DNA of 64,000 nucleotides. Origin: Bdellovibrionales bacterium CG10_big_fil_rev_8_21_14_0_10_45_34. GTDB taxonomy: Bacteria > Bdellovibrionota > Bdellovibrionia > Bdellovibrionales > 1-14-0-10-45-34. Under the pieces are notes generated by a model, which worked only from the letters and a program-made list of their open reading frames with translations, was not told where the DNA came from and searched no databases. Both the position numbers and the translations under genes were made by a program. Of the stretch, positions 9,120-22,328 are shown piece after piece. The stretch spans positions 42,483-106,482 of the forward strand of contig PEZS01000005.1 in the NCBI GenBank assembly GCA_002778785.1, in the 5' to 3' direction. Each line of letters opens with the position of its first letter. Position 1 is the stretch's first letter.

Positions 9120-11039
9120 TCAGCCTAGAACTTCGCTTGAGGGCGGTGGCGATCTCTTGGCAGTGGGATTTTGTTTGTGTGCCTTTAGATATATGAAGAG
9201 TATTTGAATTGCAGACGGGTTTACTCCACTTATTCTTACTGCGTCCGCAAGAGTGCGCGGTTTTGATGCGCTCAGTTTTTCTTTTTCCTCAACTTTGAGC
9301 CCTTGAATTTTTGAGTAGTCAAAGTCTTCAGGGATGACTATCTCCATTCGACGATTCACCATTTCGAGGATTTCCATCTGCTTCTTGATATAGCCTTCAT
9401 ATCGGATTTCAATTTCAGCGCTCTCACGGGCCTCCACACCAAACTCACTTAGGCCAGGATCAAAGTGGTACAAATCATCGAATTTTATCTCAGGGCGCTT
9501 GAGAAAGCTTGCTAGACTAGTTGGCTTCAAAAGGGGAGAGGAGCCAAGTTGCGTGATTTTCTCTTGTGTTAAACCGTTTGGAACAATCACCTTCTTTTGA
9601 AGTCTTAACTTGAGTGCTTCTCTAGTGCTCTTAAGTGCCTCTAATCTCTCAGTTGTTTTTAAACTCAATACCCCAAGTCCAATGCTTTGCCCGCGCAGCC
9701 GATCCCACGTGTTGTCTTCGCGAAGGTGTAGCCGGTGTTCAGCGCGAGAAGTGAACATACGGTAAGGCTCAGACGTCCCTTTGTTTACTAAATCATCAAT
9801 CAACACACCTATATAGGCTTCATGACGCCCGAGAGTGAATTCGCCTTTTCCTTGGGCCATCAGCGAAGCATTTACGCCGCCAATAAATCCCTGAACAGCC
9901 GCCTCTTCGTAACCGCTTGTTCCATTTATTTGGCCTGCTAAAAACAAACCCGAGATGCCCTTTGTTTCCAAAGTCTTTTTTAGCTGCGTGGGCTCAAGAA
10001 AATCATATTCGACGGCATAGCCGAATTTGAGAAACTTCACATTCCGAAGCGCTGGTATCGACCTAACAAATTGATCCTGTGTCTCGGCCGGCAAACTCGT
10101 AGAAATTCCCTGGAGATAAATGGAATTTGTATTTATTCCCTCTGGCTCCAAAAAGGTTTGGTGCCGTGATTTAGTTGCAAATCTAACAACCTTATCTTCA
10201 ATACTTGGGCAATATCGCGGACCTTTGCCTTCGATTTCACCGCTATAAATCGGCGACAAATGCAGATTCTTTCTAATAAAGTCGTGCGTTTCCTCATTTG
10301 TGTGAGTTAAAAAACACTCCACCTGCGGAAGCGCCAACTGAGCATGGCTGCGAAACGAAAAAGGATAAAAAATTTCATCTCCGCCTTGTGGCTCCGTGAG
10401 GCTAAAATCAATCGAATTCGCATCAAGCCTCGGTGGAGTTCCGGTTTTCAATCGGTGAACTTGAAAACCTTCGGCTCGCAGCTGATCTGACAAACCTGAA
10501 GTGGCTTTGTCTCCCACTCTTCCGCCTGAAGTTTTCTCACGTCCCACATGCATGACAGCATTCATAAAGGTGCCGGCTGTAATCACTACACATCTTGAGA
10601 GTACTTGGCTCCCATCGCCGACGATGACCCCACGACAAGTGCCTTTCTCTAATAGAAGACCTTTTACTTCTGCTTCTATCAAATCAATCCGGTGTTCGTT
10701 GTTTAAAATATTCGACATGTAGCGGGAATAAAGATCTTTGTCGCATTGACTTCGGCTTCCACGAACAGCCGGGCCCTTCTTAGCGTTTAGGCGTCTGAAC
10801 TGTATACAGCTTGAGTCAGCGGCCATTCCCATTTCACCGCCCAGTGCATCTAGCTCTCTCACCATGTGTCCCTTAGCCAGACCGCCGATCGCAGGGTTAC
10901 AGCTCATATACCCTATGCGCTTTAGATTCGTAGTGATAACGAGCACTCTAGAACCCAAGCGGGCGGCACTGAGCGCAGCTTCTATGCCCGCGTGCCCCGC
11001 ACCTACTACAACGACATCAAATTCTTTCGTTAAAGCCAA
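9120..11039 (-). CDS. mnmG: tRNA uridine 5-carboxymethylaminomethyl modification enzyme MnmG
   Basis: FAD-dependent partner of MnmE that modifies U34 of certain tRNAs. FAD-binding VVGAGHAGIEAA at the N-terminus; later conserved stretches GTPPRL, IEDKVVRFA, LQGISTSLP and GTSGYEEAAVQG. About 639 residues, family-typical. I favour TTG 11039 because GGAGAG lies just upstream; TTG 11051 would add four residues. It lies between mnmE and rsmG, 10 bp from the latter. Confidence 0.95.
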   Translation of the reverse strand: MALTKEFDVVVVGAGHAGIEAALSAARLGSRVLVITTNLKRIGYMSCNPAIGGLAKGHMVRELDALGGEMGMAADSSCIQFRRLNAKKGPAVRGSRSQCDKDLYSRYMSNILNNEHRIDLIEAEVKGLLLEKGTCRGVIVGDGSQVLSRCVVITAGTFMNAVMHVGREKTSGGRVGDKATSGLSDQLRAEGFQVHRLKTGTPPRLDANSIDFSLTEPQGGDEIFYPFSFRSHAQLALPQVECFLTHTNEETHDFIRKNLHLSPIYSGEIEGKGPRYCPSIEDKVVRFATKSRHQTFLEPEGINTNSIYLQGISTSLPAETQDQFVRSIPALRNVKFLKFGYAVEYDFLEPTQLKKTLETKGISGLFLAGQINGTSGYEEAAVQGFIGGVNASLMAQGKGEFTLGRHEAYIGVLIDDLVNKGTSEPYRMFTSRAEHRLHLREDNTWDRLRGQSIGLGVLSLKTTERLEALKSTREALKLRLQKKVIVPNGLTQEKITQLGSSPLLKPTSLASFLKRPEIKFDDLYHFDPGLSEFGVEARESAEIEIRYEGYIKKQMEILEMVNRRMEIVIPEDFDYSKIQGLKVEEKEKLSASKPRTLADAVRISGVNPSAIQILFIYLKAHKQNPTAKRSPPPSSEVLG

Positions 11040-11111
11040 TCTGCTCTCCAACCAATCATCTTTAAAACCGTCTACCTAACGTAACTATCCTGCTTAGCTG
11101 GCTTTAAGTTC

Positions 11112-12578
11112 TCATTTACCAATACAAAACTCGCTAAACACATGATTCAAAATATCGTCGTTAAATGTTTTCCCTAAAATGCGCTGAATTTGATCAAGAG
11201 CAATTCTCAAATCAAGTGCAGCACACTCCGGACCCAAGCCTTCATCAAGACTTGTCTTCGCTTCTAAAAGGGCACGTTTTGCTTGCATTAGTGCATCCGC
11301 ATGCCTTGACTGAATCATGAAGTCGGTCTCATCTAAACTGACGTTTCCACTCTTAGCTATCAGTTCCGACAGAGATTTGACTCCCTCCCCACTTAACGAA
11401 CTAACGAACAAAAGTTCTCTCTCGCCACTCATCGCTTTAAAGATACCTAAGATCTTTATCCTCTCTTGCTGAGACAATAAGTCAGACTTATGAACCACAA
11501 CTATCTCATCGCTAGCTAACTGAGTAAACTGACTCGTCACCCAATCGCTCAACTGCAAACTTTCGTTCTCGTGCTGCATACAATCTAAGTTGATCTGCGA
11601 TCTACTAGAGGAGCTACCATTCAAAAAAAGACTTGCGTCAAAAACCAGAACCTTCAAATCTACATCTTTCTTTAAATCTTGAGCTCTTTGAACGCCCTGA
11701 GCTTCAACAAGATCGCTCGTTTCATGAAGGCCGGCGGTGTCAATGAGTCTAAGCTTAATCCCTCGAAAAAGCATTTCGGCTTCCACATAATCGCGTGTAG
11801 TGCCTGCGTCCTTAGAAACTATGGACCTTTCTCTTCCGAGGATTTGATTGAATAGACTAGATTTGCCAGCATTTGGAGCGCCAAATAGGCCAACTCTCAA
11901 GCCCGTTTTGACAAGTTTACTTTGTCTGTAATTACTAAGAATTGTACCTATCTGTTTGCTTAGCTCTTCAATTTGACTCAAAAAATCTGATTCAACAGAG
12001 TGATCCAGTCGCTCCTCGGTAAAGTCTATGCCGACTTCGACGTGAGCCAAAATTCTTACCAACTCTGCCTCAATCTCTGTGATGTTCTTCGAAAGTATTC
12101 CTCTTAGGTTGTTCAAAGAAGCCCGCGCTTCTTTTGAGGACTCCGAATGAATAAGCTCCAACACCGCCTCTGCCTGAGTCAGATCTATTCGACCGTTTAC
12201 AAAAGCACGAAAGGTAAACTCTCCTCTTAATGCTGAGCGAGCTCCCTGAGAGTTTAAAGCAGAACACAGATCTCTTACGACAACTGCGGATCCGTGCACT
12301 TGAAATTCGCAAGTTTGCTCGCCGGTATATGACTTCCCATTAGCAAAAAAAAGCAACAACCCTTCGTCTAAAATCTCTTCATTTTGTGGATCACAAATTG
12401 AAGTGAAATAGGCCCTGTGGGATTCTATATTTTCTGGTAAGTTCTTTGAAAGGGTGCGAGCGATTTGCCATGATTTGTCCCCTGACAGACGAACAACCGC
12501 CACGCCACTGGGTGTTGCCCCAGTGGTGAGTGCGTAGATCGTATCCGTCTGCCCTTCAATATATTGTGATTCGCCCAA
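11112..12578 (-). CDS. mnmE: tRNA modification GTPase MnmE
   Basis: GTPase acting with MnmG on tRNA wobble uridine. 488 residues: tetrahydrofolate-binding N domain, helical domain, inserted G domain with P-loop GAPNAGKSS near residue 233 and switch DTAG, and the C-terminal FCIGK with the conserved Cys at residue 485. Start TTG 12578 follows jag by 9 bp with a weak ribosome site. Loop residues around 310-345 (Ser-rich) look less conserved. Confidence 0.95.
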   Translation of the reverse strand: MGESQYIEGQTDTIYALTTGATPSGVAVVRLSGDKSWQIARTLSKNLPENIESHRAYFTSICDPQNEEILDEGLLLFFANGKSYTGEQTCEFQVHGSAVVVRDLCSALNSQGARSALRGEFTFRAFVNGRIDLTQAEAVLELIHSESSKEARASLNNLRGILSKNITEIEAELVRILAHVEVGIDFTEERLDHSVESDFLSQIEELSKQIGTILSNYRQSKLVKTGLRVGLFGAPNAGKSSLFNQILGRERSIVSKDAGTTRDYVEAEMLFRGIKLRLIDTAGLHETSDLVEAQGVQRAQDLKKDVDLKVLVFDASLFLNGSSSSRSQINLDCMQHENESLQLSDWVTSQFTQLASDEIVVVHKSDLLSQQERIKILGIFKAMSGERELLFVSSLSGEGVKSLSELIAKSGNVSLDETDFMIQSRHADALMQAKRALLEAKTSLDEGLGPECAALDLRIALDQIQRILGKTFNDDILNHVFSEFCIGK

Positions 12579-12587
12579 AATTCACCG

Positions 12588-13154
12588 TTAAACATTCCCT
12601 CTTTCTTCACTTCGAGTATTTGATGAACGGCTACTACGATGACTTTTATCTCCGGAAGCTGGAAAGATTTTGATTTTTTTAAAATGACCTTCGCCAACTG
12701 ACTTACTCTTAACTCTTTCGTCTTCAGCCAAATACTGATGCACGAATTTTCGATCCTTTGGAGGAAGTGCTCTAAAATAGACAGACTTCTTTTTCTCAAC
12801 CACCACATCTCTGAGTCTATCAGCCAATTCCTTAAGCTCTTCGATAACTTTTTCTCTAAATCCTTCACTATCACATTCTACTTCTACACGAGCTTCGGGG
12901 TACTGATGTTGTACAACGCGCTTGGTATAAAACTGCAAGGCCTCAAGAAGTTGCCCGTCTTTTTCGGTCAATAAGGTGGTGTCATTACCAGTAAATTCAA
13001 TGAGATAAATATTTTCTTGTTGCTCAACTGAAAACTTTAGCTTTAATCCGGAGTATTCGATAATTCCGTCAACAACTTCCGAAATCGTATCCGCAACTTC
13101 TCCTGTTGCTTCTTTCTTACTGGATCGTCCGAAGATTTTTTTGAAAATAGACAC
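12588..13154 (-). CDS. khpB: RNA-binding protein KhpB/Jag (KH and R3H domains)
   Basis: Single-stranded-RNA-binding protein of the Jag/KhpB family, usually encoded beside yidC. 188 residues: a short basic head, a KH domain (about 60-105, with LLTEKDGQLLEALQFYTKRVV in the place of the usual GxxG region), an R3H domain (about 118-165, containing FREKVIEELKELADR and HQYLAEDERVKSKSVGEG), and a basic Ser/Arg tail. The expected extended Jag-N domain is short here. Confidence 0.88.
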   Translation of the reverse strand: MSIFKKIFGRSSKKEATGEVADTISEVVDGIIEYSGLKLKFSVEQQENIYLIEFTGNDTTLLTEKDGQLLEALQFYTKRVVQHQYPEARVEVECDSEGFREKVIEELKELADRLRDVVVEKKKSVYFRALPPKDRKFVHQYLAEDERVKSKSVGEGHFKKIKIFPASGDKSHRSSRSSNTRSEERGNV

Positions 13155-13166
13155 TTTTCCTCCTTA

Positions 13167-14849
13167 TTAGGCCTTGGCCTGTGCAACTGCTGCACTTCTG
13201 GTTTTTTGTTTCAAAAAGAAATACTGTTGAATAATTCCGAACAGAGAACTTACACACATGTAAAGTGTCAATCCGCTTGGAAGAGTTACCATAAATAAAG
13301 TAAATACCAGTGGCAAAAACATAAGCACTTTTGCCTGCGCTGGATCCATTGTCGTTGGAGTCATTTTTTGCTGTAAAAACATCAACCCGCCCATAAGGAC
13401 TGGTAATACATAAAACGGATCTTTCAAGCTCAAGTCATGAATCCAGAAAGCAAACGGAGCCTTGTAAAGTTCGATACTGTTTCCGAACACTCGATAAAGA
13501 GCAATAAAAACAGGGATCTGAAACATGACCGGCAAACACCCGCCTAATGGGTTCACTTTGTGCTGTTTGAAAAGCCCCATTACTTCTAAATTCATTTTCT
13601 GTGGATCATCTTTGTAGCGCTCTCGCACAGCTTGCATCATGGGCTGAATTTCTTGCATAGCCTTCATGGAGCGATAAGACATCATGTTAAATGGCAAAAC
13701 AAGAAGCCGCACCAGCAACGTTACTAGTACGATCGCTATTCCATAGTTATTTACCCATGTAAAAAGAAGATTCATAAATTTTAACAGTGGCTCCGCGATG
13801 AGACCAAAGAATCCAAAATCAATCATCTTCTTCATACGATCATCTACCTTTGAAAGTAGATTGATGGATTTCGGCCCTAAGAATTCATCAAAAGACACCT
13901 GAAAATTCTGAACGCCAGCTATAAACGGATAACTAACCCTCACAGTTTGTTCCTGGGTTAATGCGTTTATGTCTGCCGACACGACCGGATGGTAAGACTG
14001 AGAAATATTTGATTTATCAATAAGTGCTTGTGCGAAATAAAGGTTATCGATGGCCGCAATGTAAGCGCCCGTTTGATCAAACTTAACAATTTTCTCTGAC
14101 AACCCTTTTTCTGGGTCTATAATCTCTCGTTTTTCTCCATCAGTACTAATCACAAATACACTTTGGTGATCGAGCGTCGGCGAAAACAAGCTCGCTCCTT
14201 TAGTCTGCCTAATTCCATCAGAAAAGCCGATTTGGATTCCTGAGACACCATCACTCGCTCCGCTAACCTGAACTCGAGAATGAACGAGATACTTCTCTGG
14301 CACGATCTCCAGAGTCCTTGTAACTTTTAATCCTCCGAAATTTGCCTCGCCAGAGATGAGATGAGAGCCTTGGTCGTGATGAAGTTGAAAGTTTAAACTT
14401 AAAGGTTCGGCATCTGTTAAATTAGCTTTTACTGAATGCAAGGTAAGTACAAACTGTGGCTGCTTACTGCCAACTGTAACCGGTTGATTCTCTCTATCTG
14501 AGTACTTCTTCAATTGAAAGTTATGAAGACCCATGCCTCTACTAGAAACTTCTGCACTAAAAAATTCGTTGTCAATTTTTACAAACTCTTCTCTGTCATT
14601 TTCCACAGACTCCACGGGTTTAACCACAGAGCTAACCGCTGAACTATCCCCATTGCTATTTTGCTCAAGTGTCGTACTTGGGCCTGCTTTGGTTTTCTCT
14701 TGAGCAATTTGCAAGGCTTGATTGGGCTTATGATACTTTTTCTGCATGTAACTTTGCCAACCAAGAATGACGGCAATAGAAACACCCACGGCAAGTAACG
14801 CTTTTTTGTCAAAAAGCTGTGGTTCATTGTTCAGACTCACGATGCGCAT
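13167..14849 (-). CDS. yidC: Membrane protein insertase YidC
   Basis: Inserts and folds inner-membrane proteins with or without Sec. 560 residues, the Gram-negative layout: N-terminal membrane anchor (about 16-30), a large periplasmic beta domain (about 75-345), then the conserved hydrophobic core with five membrane segments (about 355-545) including MKAMQEIQPMMQAVRERYKDDPQKMN. Overlaps the yidD end by 13 bp. Confidence 0.97.
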   Translation of the reverse strand: MRIVSLNNEPQLFDKKALLAVGVSIAVILGWQSYMQKKYHKPNQALQIAQEKTKAGPSTTLEQNSNGDSSAVSSVVKPVESVENDREEFVKIDNEFFSAEVSSRGMGLHNFQLKKYSDRENQPVTVGSKQPQFVLTLHSVKANLTDAEPLSLNFQLHHDQGSHLISGEANFGGLKVTRTLEIVPEKYLVHSRVQVSGASDGVSGIQIGFSDGIRQTKGASLFSPTLDHQSVFVISTDGEKREIIDPEKGLSEKIVKFDQTGAYIAAIDNLYFAQALIDKSNISQSYHPVVSADINALTQEQTVRVSYPFIAGVQNFQVSFDEFLGPKSINLLSKVDDRMKKMIDFGFFGLIAEPLLKFMNLLFTWVNNYGIAIVLVTLLVRLLVLPFNMMSYRSMKAMQEIQPMMQAVRERYKDDPQKMNLEVMGLFKQHKVNPLGGCLPVMFQIPVFIALYRVFGNSIELYKAPFAFWIHDLSLKDPFYVLPVLMGGLMFLQQKMTPTTMDPAQAKVLMFLPLVFTLFMVTLPSGLTLYMCVSSLFGIIQQYFFLKQKTRSAAVAQAKA

Positions 14850-15148
14850 TCCTCACGAGAAAGATGTTTCAATTTTGAAGCCCCTAATGAGCTCCTGGAG
14901 TTTGGCAATTTCATTTTGGTTTGAAGCACTTCCTTGTTTTGTGGAACTGCATCAAAGCCACTGGGTCCAAAGGGGCGACACTTTAAAAGCCGCTTACCTA
15001 TAAGATACAAGGCGCGATGGGTGGGCTGCTTGTGCAAACACTCGTTTGCGTAGTTTGAACATGTTGGATAAAATCGACAGTCACTCGGAAGCCACACGCG
15101 TAAATAGATTTGATAAACGCGCACGCAAAACAGGAGGGCTCGCTTCAT
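14837..15148 (-). CDS. yidD: Membrane protein insertion efficiency factor YidD
   Basis: Small membrane-associated protein assisting YidC-dependent insertion. ATG 15148 gives 103 residues and MKRALLFCVRVYQIYLR as N-terminus; the frame is open to 15232 but that would overlap rnpA by 50 bp. The family core is visible: CRFYPTCSNYANECL and LLKCRPFGPSGFDAVP. The C-terminal ~35 residues are a basic tail not seen in the shortest homologues. Lies 34 bp after rnpA. Confidence 0.92.
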   Translation of the reverse strand: MKRALLFCVRVYQIYLRVWLPSDCRFYPTCSNYANECLHKQPTHRALYLIGKRLLKCRPFGPSGFDAVPQNKEVLQTKMKLPNSRSSLGASKLKHLSREECAS

Positions 15149-15182
15149 AGCTCCGAGGGAATTTGAATTGATTGACTCGTGA

Positions 15183-15533
15183 TCACCGTCGCTCAAAAAT
15201 TTTCTCCAATATCTTTTGCACATCAGACCCATTCAGTTTTTTAAGCCTATCTATAAAGCCGGGCTTTACCACAAAGACGACATCTTGGGATGGAATGCCT
15301 TCCTTAGAAAAAGTTCGCTTAAGGGACTCTCTGAGGATTCGTCGGATACGATTTCGCAATACGGCTGAACCGACCTTCTTTGGGATAACAAACCCATATC
15401 GCCTTTGCCCGTCTATTCGGATCCACTGATTAAGTATGAGCCAGGGCGCCGGATGAGACCGTCGACCTCTTTTACGAACTTCCTCGAAGTCTATGCGCCT
15501 TCGCAAGACCTCGATTTCACTCCTATTATTCAC
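15183..15533 (-). CDS. rnpA: Ribonuclease P protein component
   Basis: Protein subunit of RNase P, which trims tRNA 5' leaders. 116 residues with the RNR signature near residues 71-85 (AVLRNRIRRILRES) and the YGFVIPKKVGSA strand. Start GTG at 15533 is six bases after rpmH; a TTG further in, with CGAGG upstream, is a possible alternative. Confidence 0.93.
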   Translation of the reverse strand: MNNRSEIEVLRRRIDFEEVRKRGRRSHPAPWLILNQWIRIDGQRRYGFVIPKKVGSAVLRNRIRRILRESLKRTFSKEGIPSQDVVFVVKPGFIDRLKKLNGSDVQKILEKIFERR

Positions 15534-15539
15534 ACTTAT

Positions 15540-15689
15540 TTACTTTGAACCCACCTGAACACAAAGGCGTTTGCGGCCTTTAGCTCGGCGCCGAGAAATG
15601 ACTTCTTGGCCTGATTTTGTGGCCATACGAGCCCTAAAACCGTGGGTATTTTTGCGTCTGCGACGACTTGGCTGATACGTACGTTTCAT
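15540..15689 (-). CDS. rpmH: 50S ribosomal protein L34
   Basis: 49 residues, from ATG 15689 to TAA at 15540, with GGAG upstream of the start. The protein begins [18 protein letters not shown] and contains the typical [19 protein letters not shown] core; about five extra residues (CVQVGSK end) extend the usual C-terminus. First gene of the rpmH-rnpA-yidD-yidC block and divergent from dnaA. Confidence 0.97.
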   Translation of the reverse strand: MKRTYQPSRRRRKNTHGFRARMATKSGQEVISRRRAKGRKRLCVQVGSK

Positions 15690-15846
15690 GATACGACTCC
15701 TGATTCGACCGTAGATTTCGACAATAATGAGAAAAATCGGAAACTGCGTGAATCAAACATGACGCGCGTTTGCCTGTCAAGTTATTGAATGTTCTTGAAC
15801 CTTTTGATAGCAGCTAGTGGGCGGTTCGAGCGTTGGGGGGAGTCGT

Positions 15847-17262
15847 TTGGAAGCAAACCTTTGGGAAAGCATCAAAACGAGTTTACGCCAGAAAAACCCT
15901 GAAAACCGGGGCCTTGATACTTGGATAAACCCAGTCAGACTGGGTGGCTTTGAGGACACCTCGAGCGGTCGACGTATTAAACTTCTTGTGCCCTCTGAAC
16001 TCCATGAATATTGGATCTCCCAACACCTACTCGATCAAATTTGTGCAGAGATCGCGCAAATATATAAGACTCCATTTACGGTGGAGCTAGTTGTATCGGC
16101 AGATGGTCCCTCCGAGCTTTCCCATGATGAACAGCAGGGCTCTTCGCTGGCCGCTTCAAATCAAAGTTGGAATACAGTATCTCAGCCGACTGTCTCTGTT
16201 GGGCCATCTGCCCAACCGTCTCCTGTCAGGCACGATTTTTTGAACCGCGACTATACCTTTGGAACCTTCGTCGTTGGCAGAAACAACGAATTTGCTCACG
16301 CGGCCTCCTTTTCGGTGGCAGAAAACCCAGGCGGCAAATACAACCCACTTTTTATATGCGGTCCTACGGGAATGGGGAAAACCCACCTCCTCAATGCCGT
16401 CGGTAACTTTATCGCCAGCACGCGACCGGATCTGCGTATTCGCTATATAGCTGCCGAACGCTTTCTTACCGAGTGCGTGGCGGGGATCCGTCATGGTGAT
16501 ATGGAGAAGTTTCGCCAGCGCTATCGCGAAAAGAGTGACGTTTTGCTGATGGATGATATTCAGGTTCTCGGACGAGGAGAAACCGTTCAAGAGGAGTTCT
16601 TTAATACTCTTAATAATTTCTTTGAGAAAAATGGCCAGGTCGTTGTCGCCAGTGATCGGATGCCTAAGGATATTCAGGGTTTAGAAGATCGAATCCGTAC
16701 GCGACTTGAATGGGGGCTTATTGCCGACATTCAAATGCCCGAAATTGAAACCCGTGTGGCCATTTTAAGATACAAGGCGGAGCAAAGAGGCATCAATTTA
16801 CCGGATGAAGTCGTCAGTTTTATAGCTAGAATTTCTAGGCGTTCGATCCGAGAGCTTGAAGGTAATCTTAATAAAGTAAAGATGTTCACAGACTTTCAGG
16901 GCATCCCTATCGGTCTTGATGTGGTGAAACAGATTCTGGCCACTCATTTTTCGGAAGTGAGTCAGCTCACCACTGAGGACATTCAGAAAATTGTCTCTCA
17001 GCATTATCAAATAAAACAGATGGATCTTAAATCAAATACTCGATCGAAACCTATCGTCATGGCCCGGCAAATGGCGATGTATTTGGCCAAAAAGTACCTC
17101 GATAAATCTCTTACAGATATTGGAAGATCTTTTGGGGGGAGAGACCACACGACGGTAATTAATGCACTGCGCCGGGTAAAGGATCAACTAGATAAAAATA
17201 CGGAAATCAAGAGAGATCTCCAGGACTTAGAAAGCAGAATCCACAATATCACAGGGTTGTGA
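15847..17262 (+). CDS. dnaA: Chromosomal replication initiator protein DnaA
   Basis: Origin-binding AAA+ ATPase. Domain I at the N-terminus, a Ser/Gln/Pro linker (about 100-130), AAA+ domain with P-loop GPTGMGKT and Walker B LLMDDIQ, and a C-terminal helix-turn-helix with the DnaA signature GGRDHTTVINALRRV. I prefer TTG 15847 because GGGGGGAG lies just upstream, giving 471 residues; GTG 15817 would add ten Gly/Ser-rich residues and has no ribosome site. Followed by the oriC-like intergenic region. Confidence 0.97.
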   Translation: MEANLWESIKTSLRQKNPENRGLDTWINPVRLGGFEDTSSGRRIKLLVPSELHEYWISQHLLDQICAEIAQIYKTPFTVELVVSADGPSELSHDEQQGSSLAASNQSWNTVSQPTVSVGPSAQPSPVRHDFLNRDYTFGTFVVGRNNEFAHAASFSVAENPGGKYNPLFICGPTGMGKTHLLNAVGNFIASTRPDLRIRYIAAERFLTECVAGIRHGDMEKFRQRYREKSDVLLMDDIQVLGRGETVQEEFFNTLNNFFEKNGQVVVASDRMPKDIQGLEDRIRTRLEWGLIADIQMPEIETRVAILRYKAEQRGINLPDEVVSFIARISRRSIRELEGNLNKVKMFTDFQGIPIGLDVVKQILATHFSEVSQLTTEDIQKIVSQHYQIKQMDLKSNTRSKPIVMARQMAMYLAKKYLDKSLTDIGRSFGGRDHTTVINALRRVKDQLDKNTEIKRDLQDLESRIHNITGL

Positions 17263-17473
17263 ATGTGGATTCCACAAGTGCATGTGAATGTAATGGGAAT
17301 TGAGTGTGGATAAATTTTGCTGTGGATAACTCGCCTACAAAGCTGGATTTTTTCCGCACAGTTTTCCACACGACTTGGCAAGTGATTTAAAGGGTTTAGG
17401 TCGATTTCGCATCAATCAACGCCCCTACTACTTCTACTTGTTTATTTAATTAAGAATAGTAAAGGAATAAGGC
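17263..17473. other. oriC: Probable replication origin oriC (dnaA-dnaN intergenic)
   Basis: 211 bp without a gene. Two perfect DnaA boxes (TTATCCACA on the minus strand) at 17305-17313 and 17321-17329, a one-mismatch box TTTTCCACA at 17362-17370, and an inverted repeat TGTGGA-T-TCCACA at 17264-17276. Further right come a short GC patch (17420-17425), then CTACTACTTCTACTT (17425-17439), which on the minus strand reads 3'-GAT/GAA triplets as in a DnaA-trio, then an AT-rich stretch (17440-17460) that could unwind. The order box, GC patch, trio, AT-rich matches the described bacterial unwinding layout. Confidence 0.85.
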
Positions 17474-18595
17474 ATGAAAATTCGAGTCGAAAAGAAAAGG
17501 TTTTTAGAAATGGTTACAAGGGGTCAAGCTTTGGCAGAAAGAAGAACTTCCATGGAGGTTCTTTCAAATCTTTTGTTAGAGGCTAAAGATGGACGACTAA
17601 ATTTATTTGCTACAGATTTAGAAGTGAGCGTCACCACATCGTGTCCTGCCGAAGTTGAAGAACCAGGGCGTGTAGCAGTTGATGCAAAAAGTATATATCA
17701 AATTCTTCGAGAGTTAAGTGATGATGCTCCTGTGGTCGTAACAACCAAAAAAAATAACTGGATTGATATCGAACAACTACGTTCTAAGTTTAATATTGTT
17801 GGCGTAGCTCCAGAGGACTATCCCATCTTTCCAACCTTTACGACTGACGATTTTGAAAAAATTTCTGCGAGTATCCTTGTGGAGATGGTGGATAAAACAA
17901 TCTATAGCGTCTCGGTGGATGAAACTCGTCATCATTTGACAGGGGTTTATTTGCATAAAGAAGAAAAACCAGAAGGCGCAATTATTCGAATGGTGGCGAC
18001 TGACGGTCATCGATTGAGTTTCGTAGAAAAGAACATATCTACAGCTGCGAAATCGATTCCTTCAGAAGGAGTTATTGTTCCTCGAAAGGGTTTAAGTGAA
18101 CTGAGAAAACTTTTAGAAGGCCATGATGAAATGGCGGATGTAGCTGTTGAAGGTAGCCAACTGATTGTTCGCTTTAAAGACACCTTGTTAATGATTCGTC
18201 TGATTGAAGGGAACTTCCCTGACTATCGATTGCTGATACCTAAAACGGTTAAGAACCATGCGAAAGCTAACCGGCAAGAGTTAGTTTCAGTTCTCAGAAG
18301 AGTGTCGTTGCTTTCTAATCAAAAATCTAAAGGCGTTACAATGACATTTACCGACGGTAATTTGAATATTGCTTCTAGCAGTCCGGAACTTGGGGATGCT
18401 AAAGAAGACCTACCAGTCAATTACGAAGGAACTGAGCTAAAAATAGGATTCAATGCACGCTACCTTTTGGATGTCTTAAACTCTATGGAAAATCCAGACG
18501 TTGAAATCGGAGTTAACGATCAAGTGTCACCGGGAGTTCTTCGCCCAGAATCGAAAAATGACTACACTTGTATCGTCATGCCGATGCGAATATAG
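17474..18595 (+). CDS. dnaN: DNA polymerase III beta clamp
   Basis: Sliding clamp that tethers polymerase III. 373 residues with the three repeated clamp domains (about 1-125, 130-250, 255-373) and the conserved C-terminal MPMRI. Start ATG has AAGGAATAAGG upstream. Follows oriC and precedes recF. Confidence 0.97.
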   Translation: MKIRVEKKRFLEMVTRGQALAERRTSMEVLSNLLLEAKDGRLNLFATDLEVSVTTSCPAEVEEPGRVAVDAKSIYQILRELSDDAPVVVTTKKNNWIDIEQLRSKFNIVGVAPEDYPIFPTFTTDDFEKISASILVEMVDKTIYSVSVDETRHHLTGVYLHKEEKPEGAIIRMVATDGHRLSFVEKNISTAAKSIPSEGVIVPRKGLSELRKLLEGHDEMADVAVEGSQLIVRFKDTLLMIRLIEGNFPDYRLLIPKTVKNHAKANRQELVSVLRRVSLLSNQKSKGVTMTFTDGNLNIASSSPELGDAKEDLPVNYEGTELKIGFNARYLLDVLNSMENPDVEIGVNDQVSPGVLRPESKNDYTCIVMPMRI

Positions 18596-18655
18596 AAATC
18601 CTAACTCGACACCTGAACTCGTTTTGGATTTTCAAAAAGGATTTGAAACTAATCC

Positions 18656-22242
<3,587 letters not shown>

Positions 22243-22328
22243 CTAATTAGGTAGCTGAGAAGAGAGATTGAACTCTTTAAATTAGATATTTGAACTATTA
22301 ACGAAATTTTTTGAATTTAGGGTGCGAT

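Noticed and set aside
12425..12874. 149-codon minus-strand frame overlapping mnmE and jag
   Set aside because: Runs in another frame across two well-supported genes on the same strand and shows no family pattern; a shadow frame.
15793..15803. GTTCTTGAAC upstream of dnaA as a parS site
   Set aside because: Palindromic but lacks the CACGTG core, so not parS-like.
16156..16590. 144-codon antisense frame in dnaA
   Set aside because: Lies opposite conserved DnaA AAA+ codons, no ribosome site or homology.
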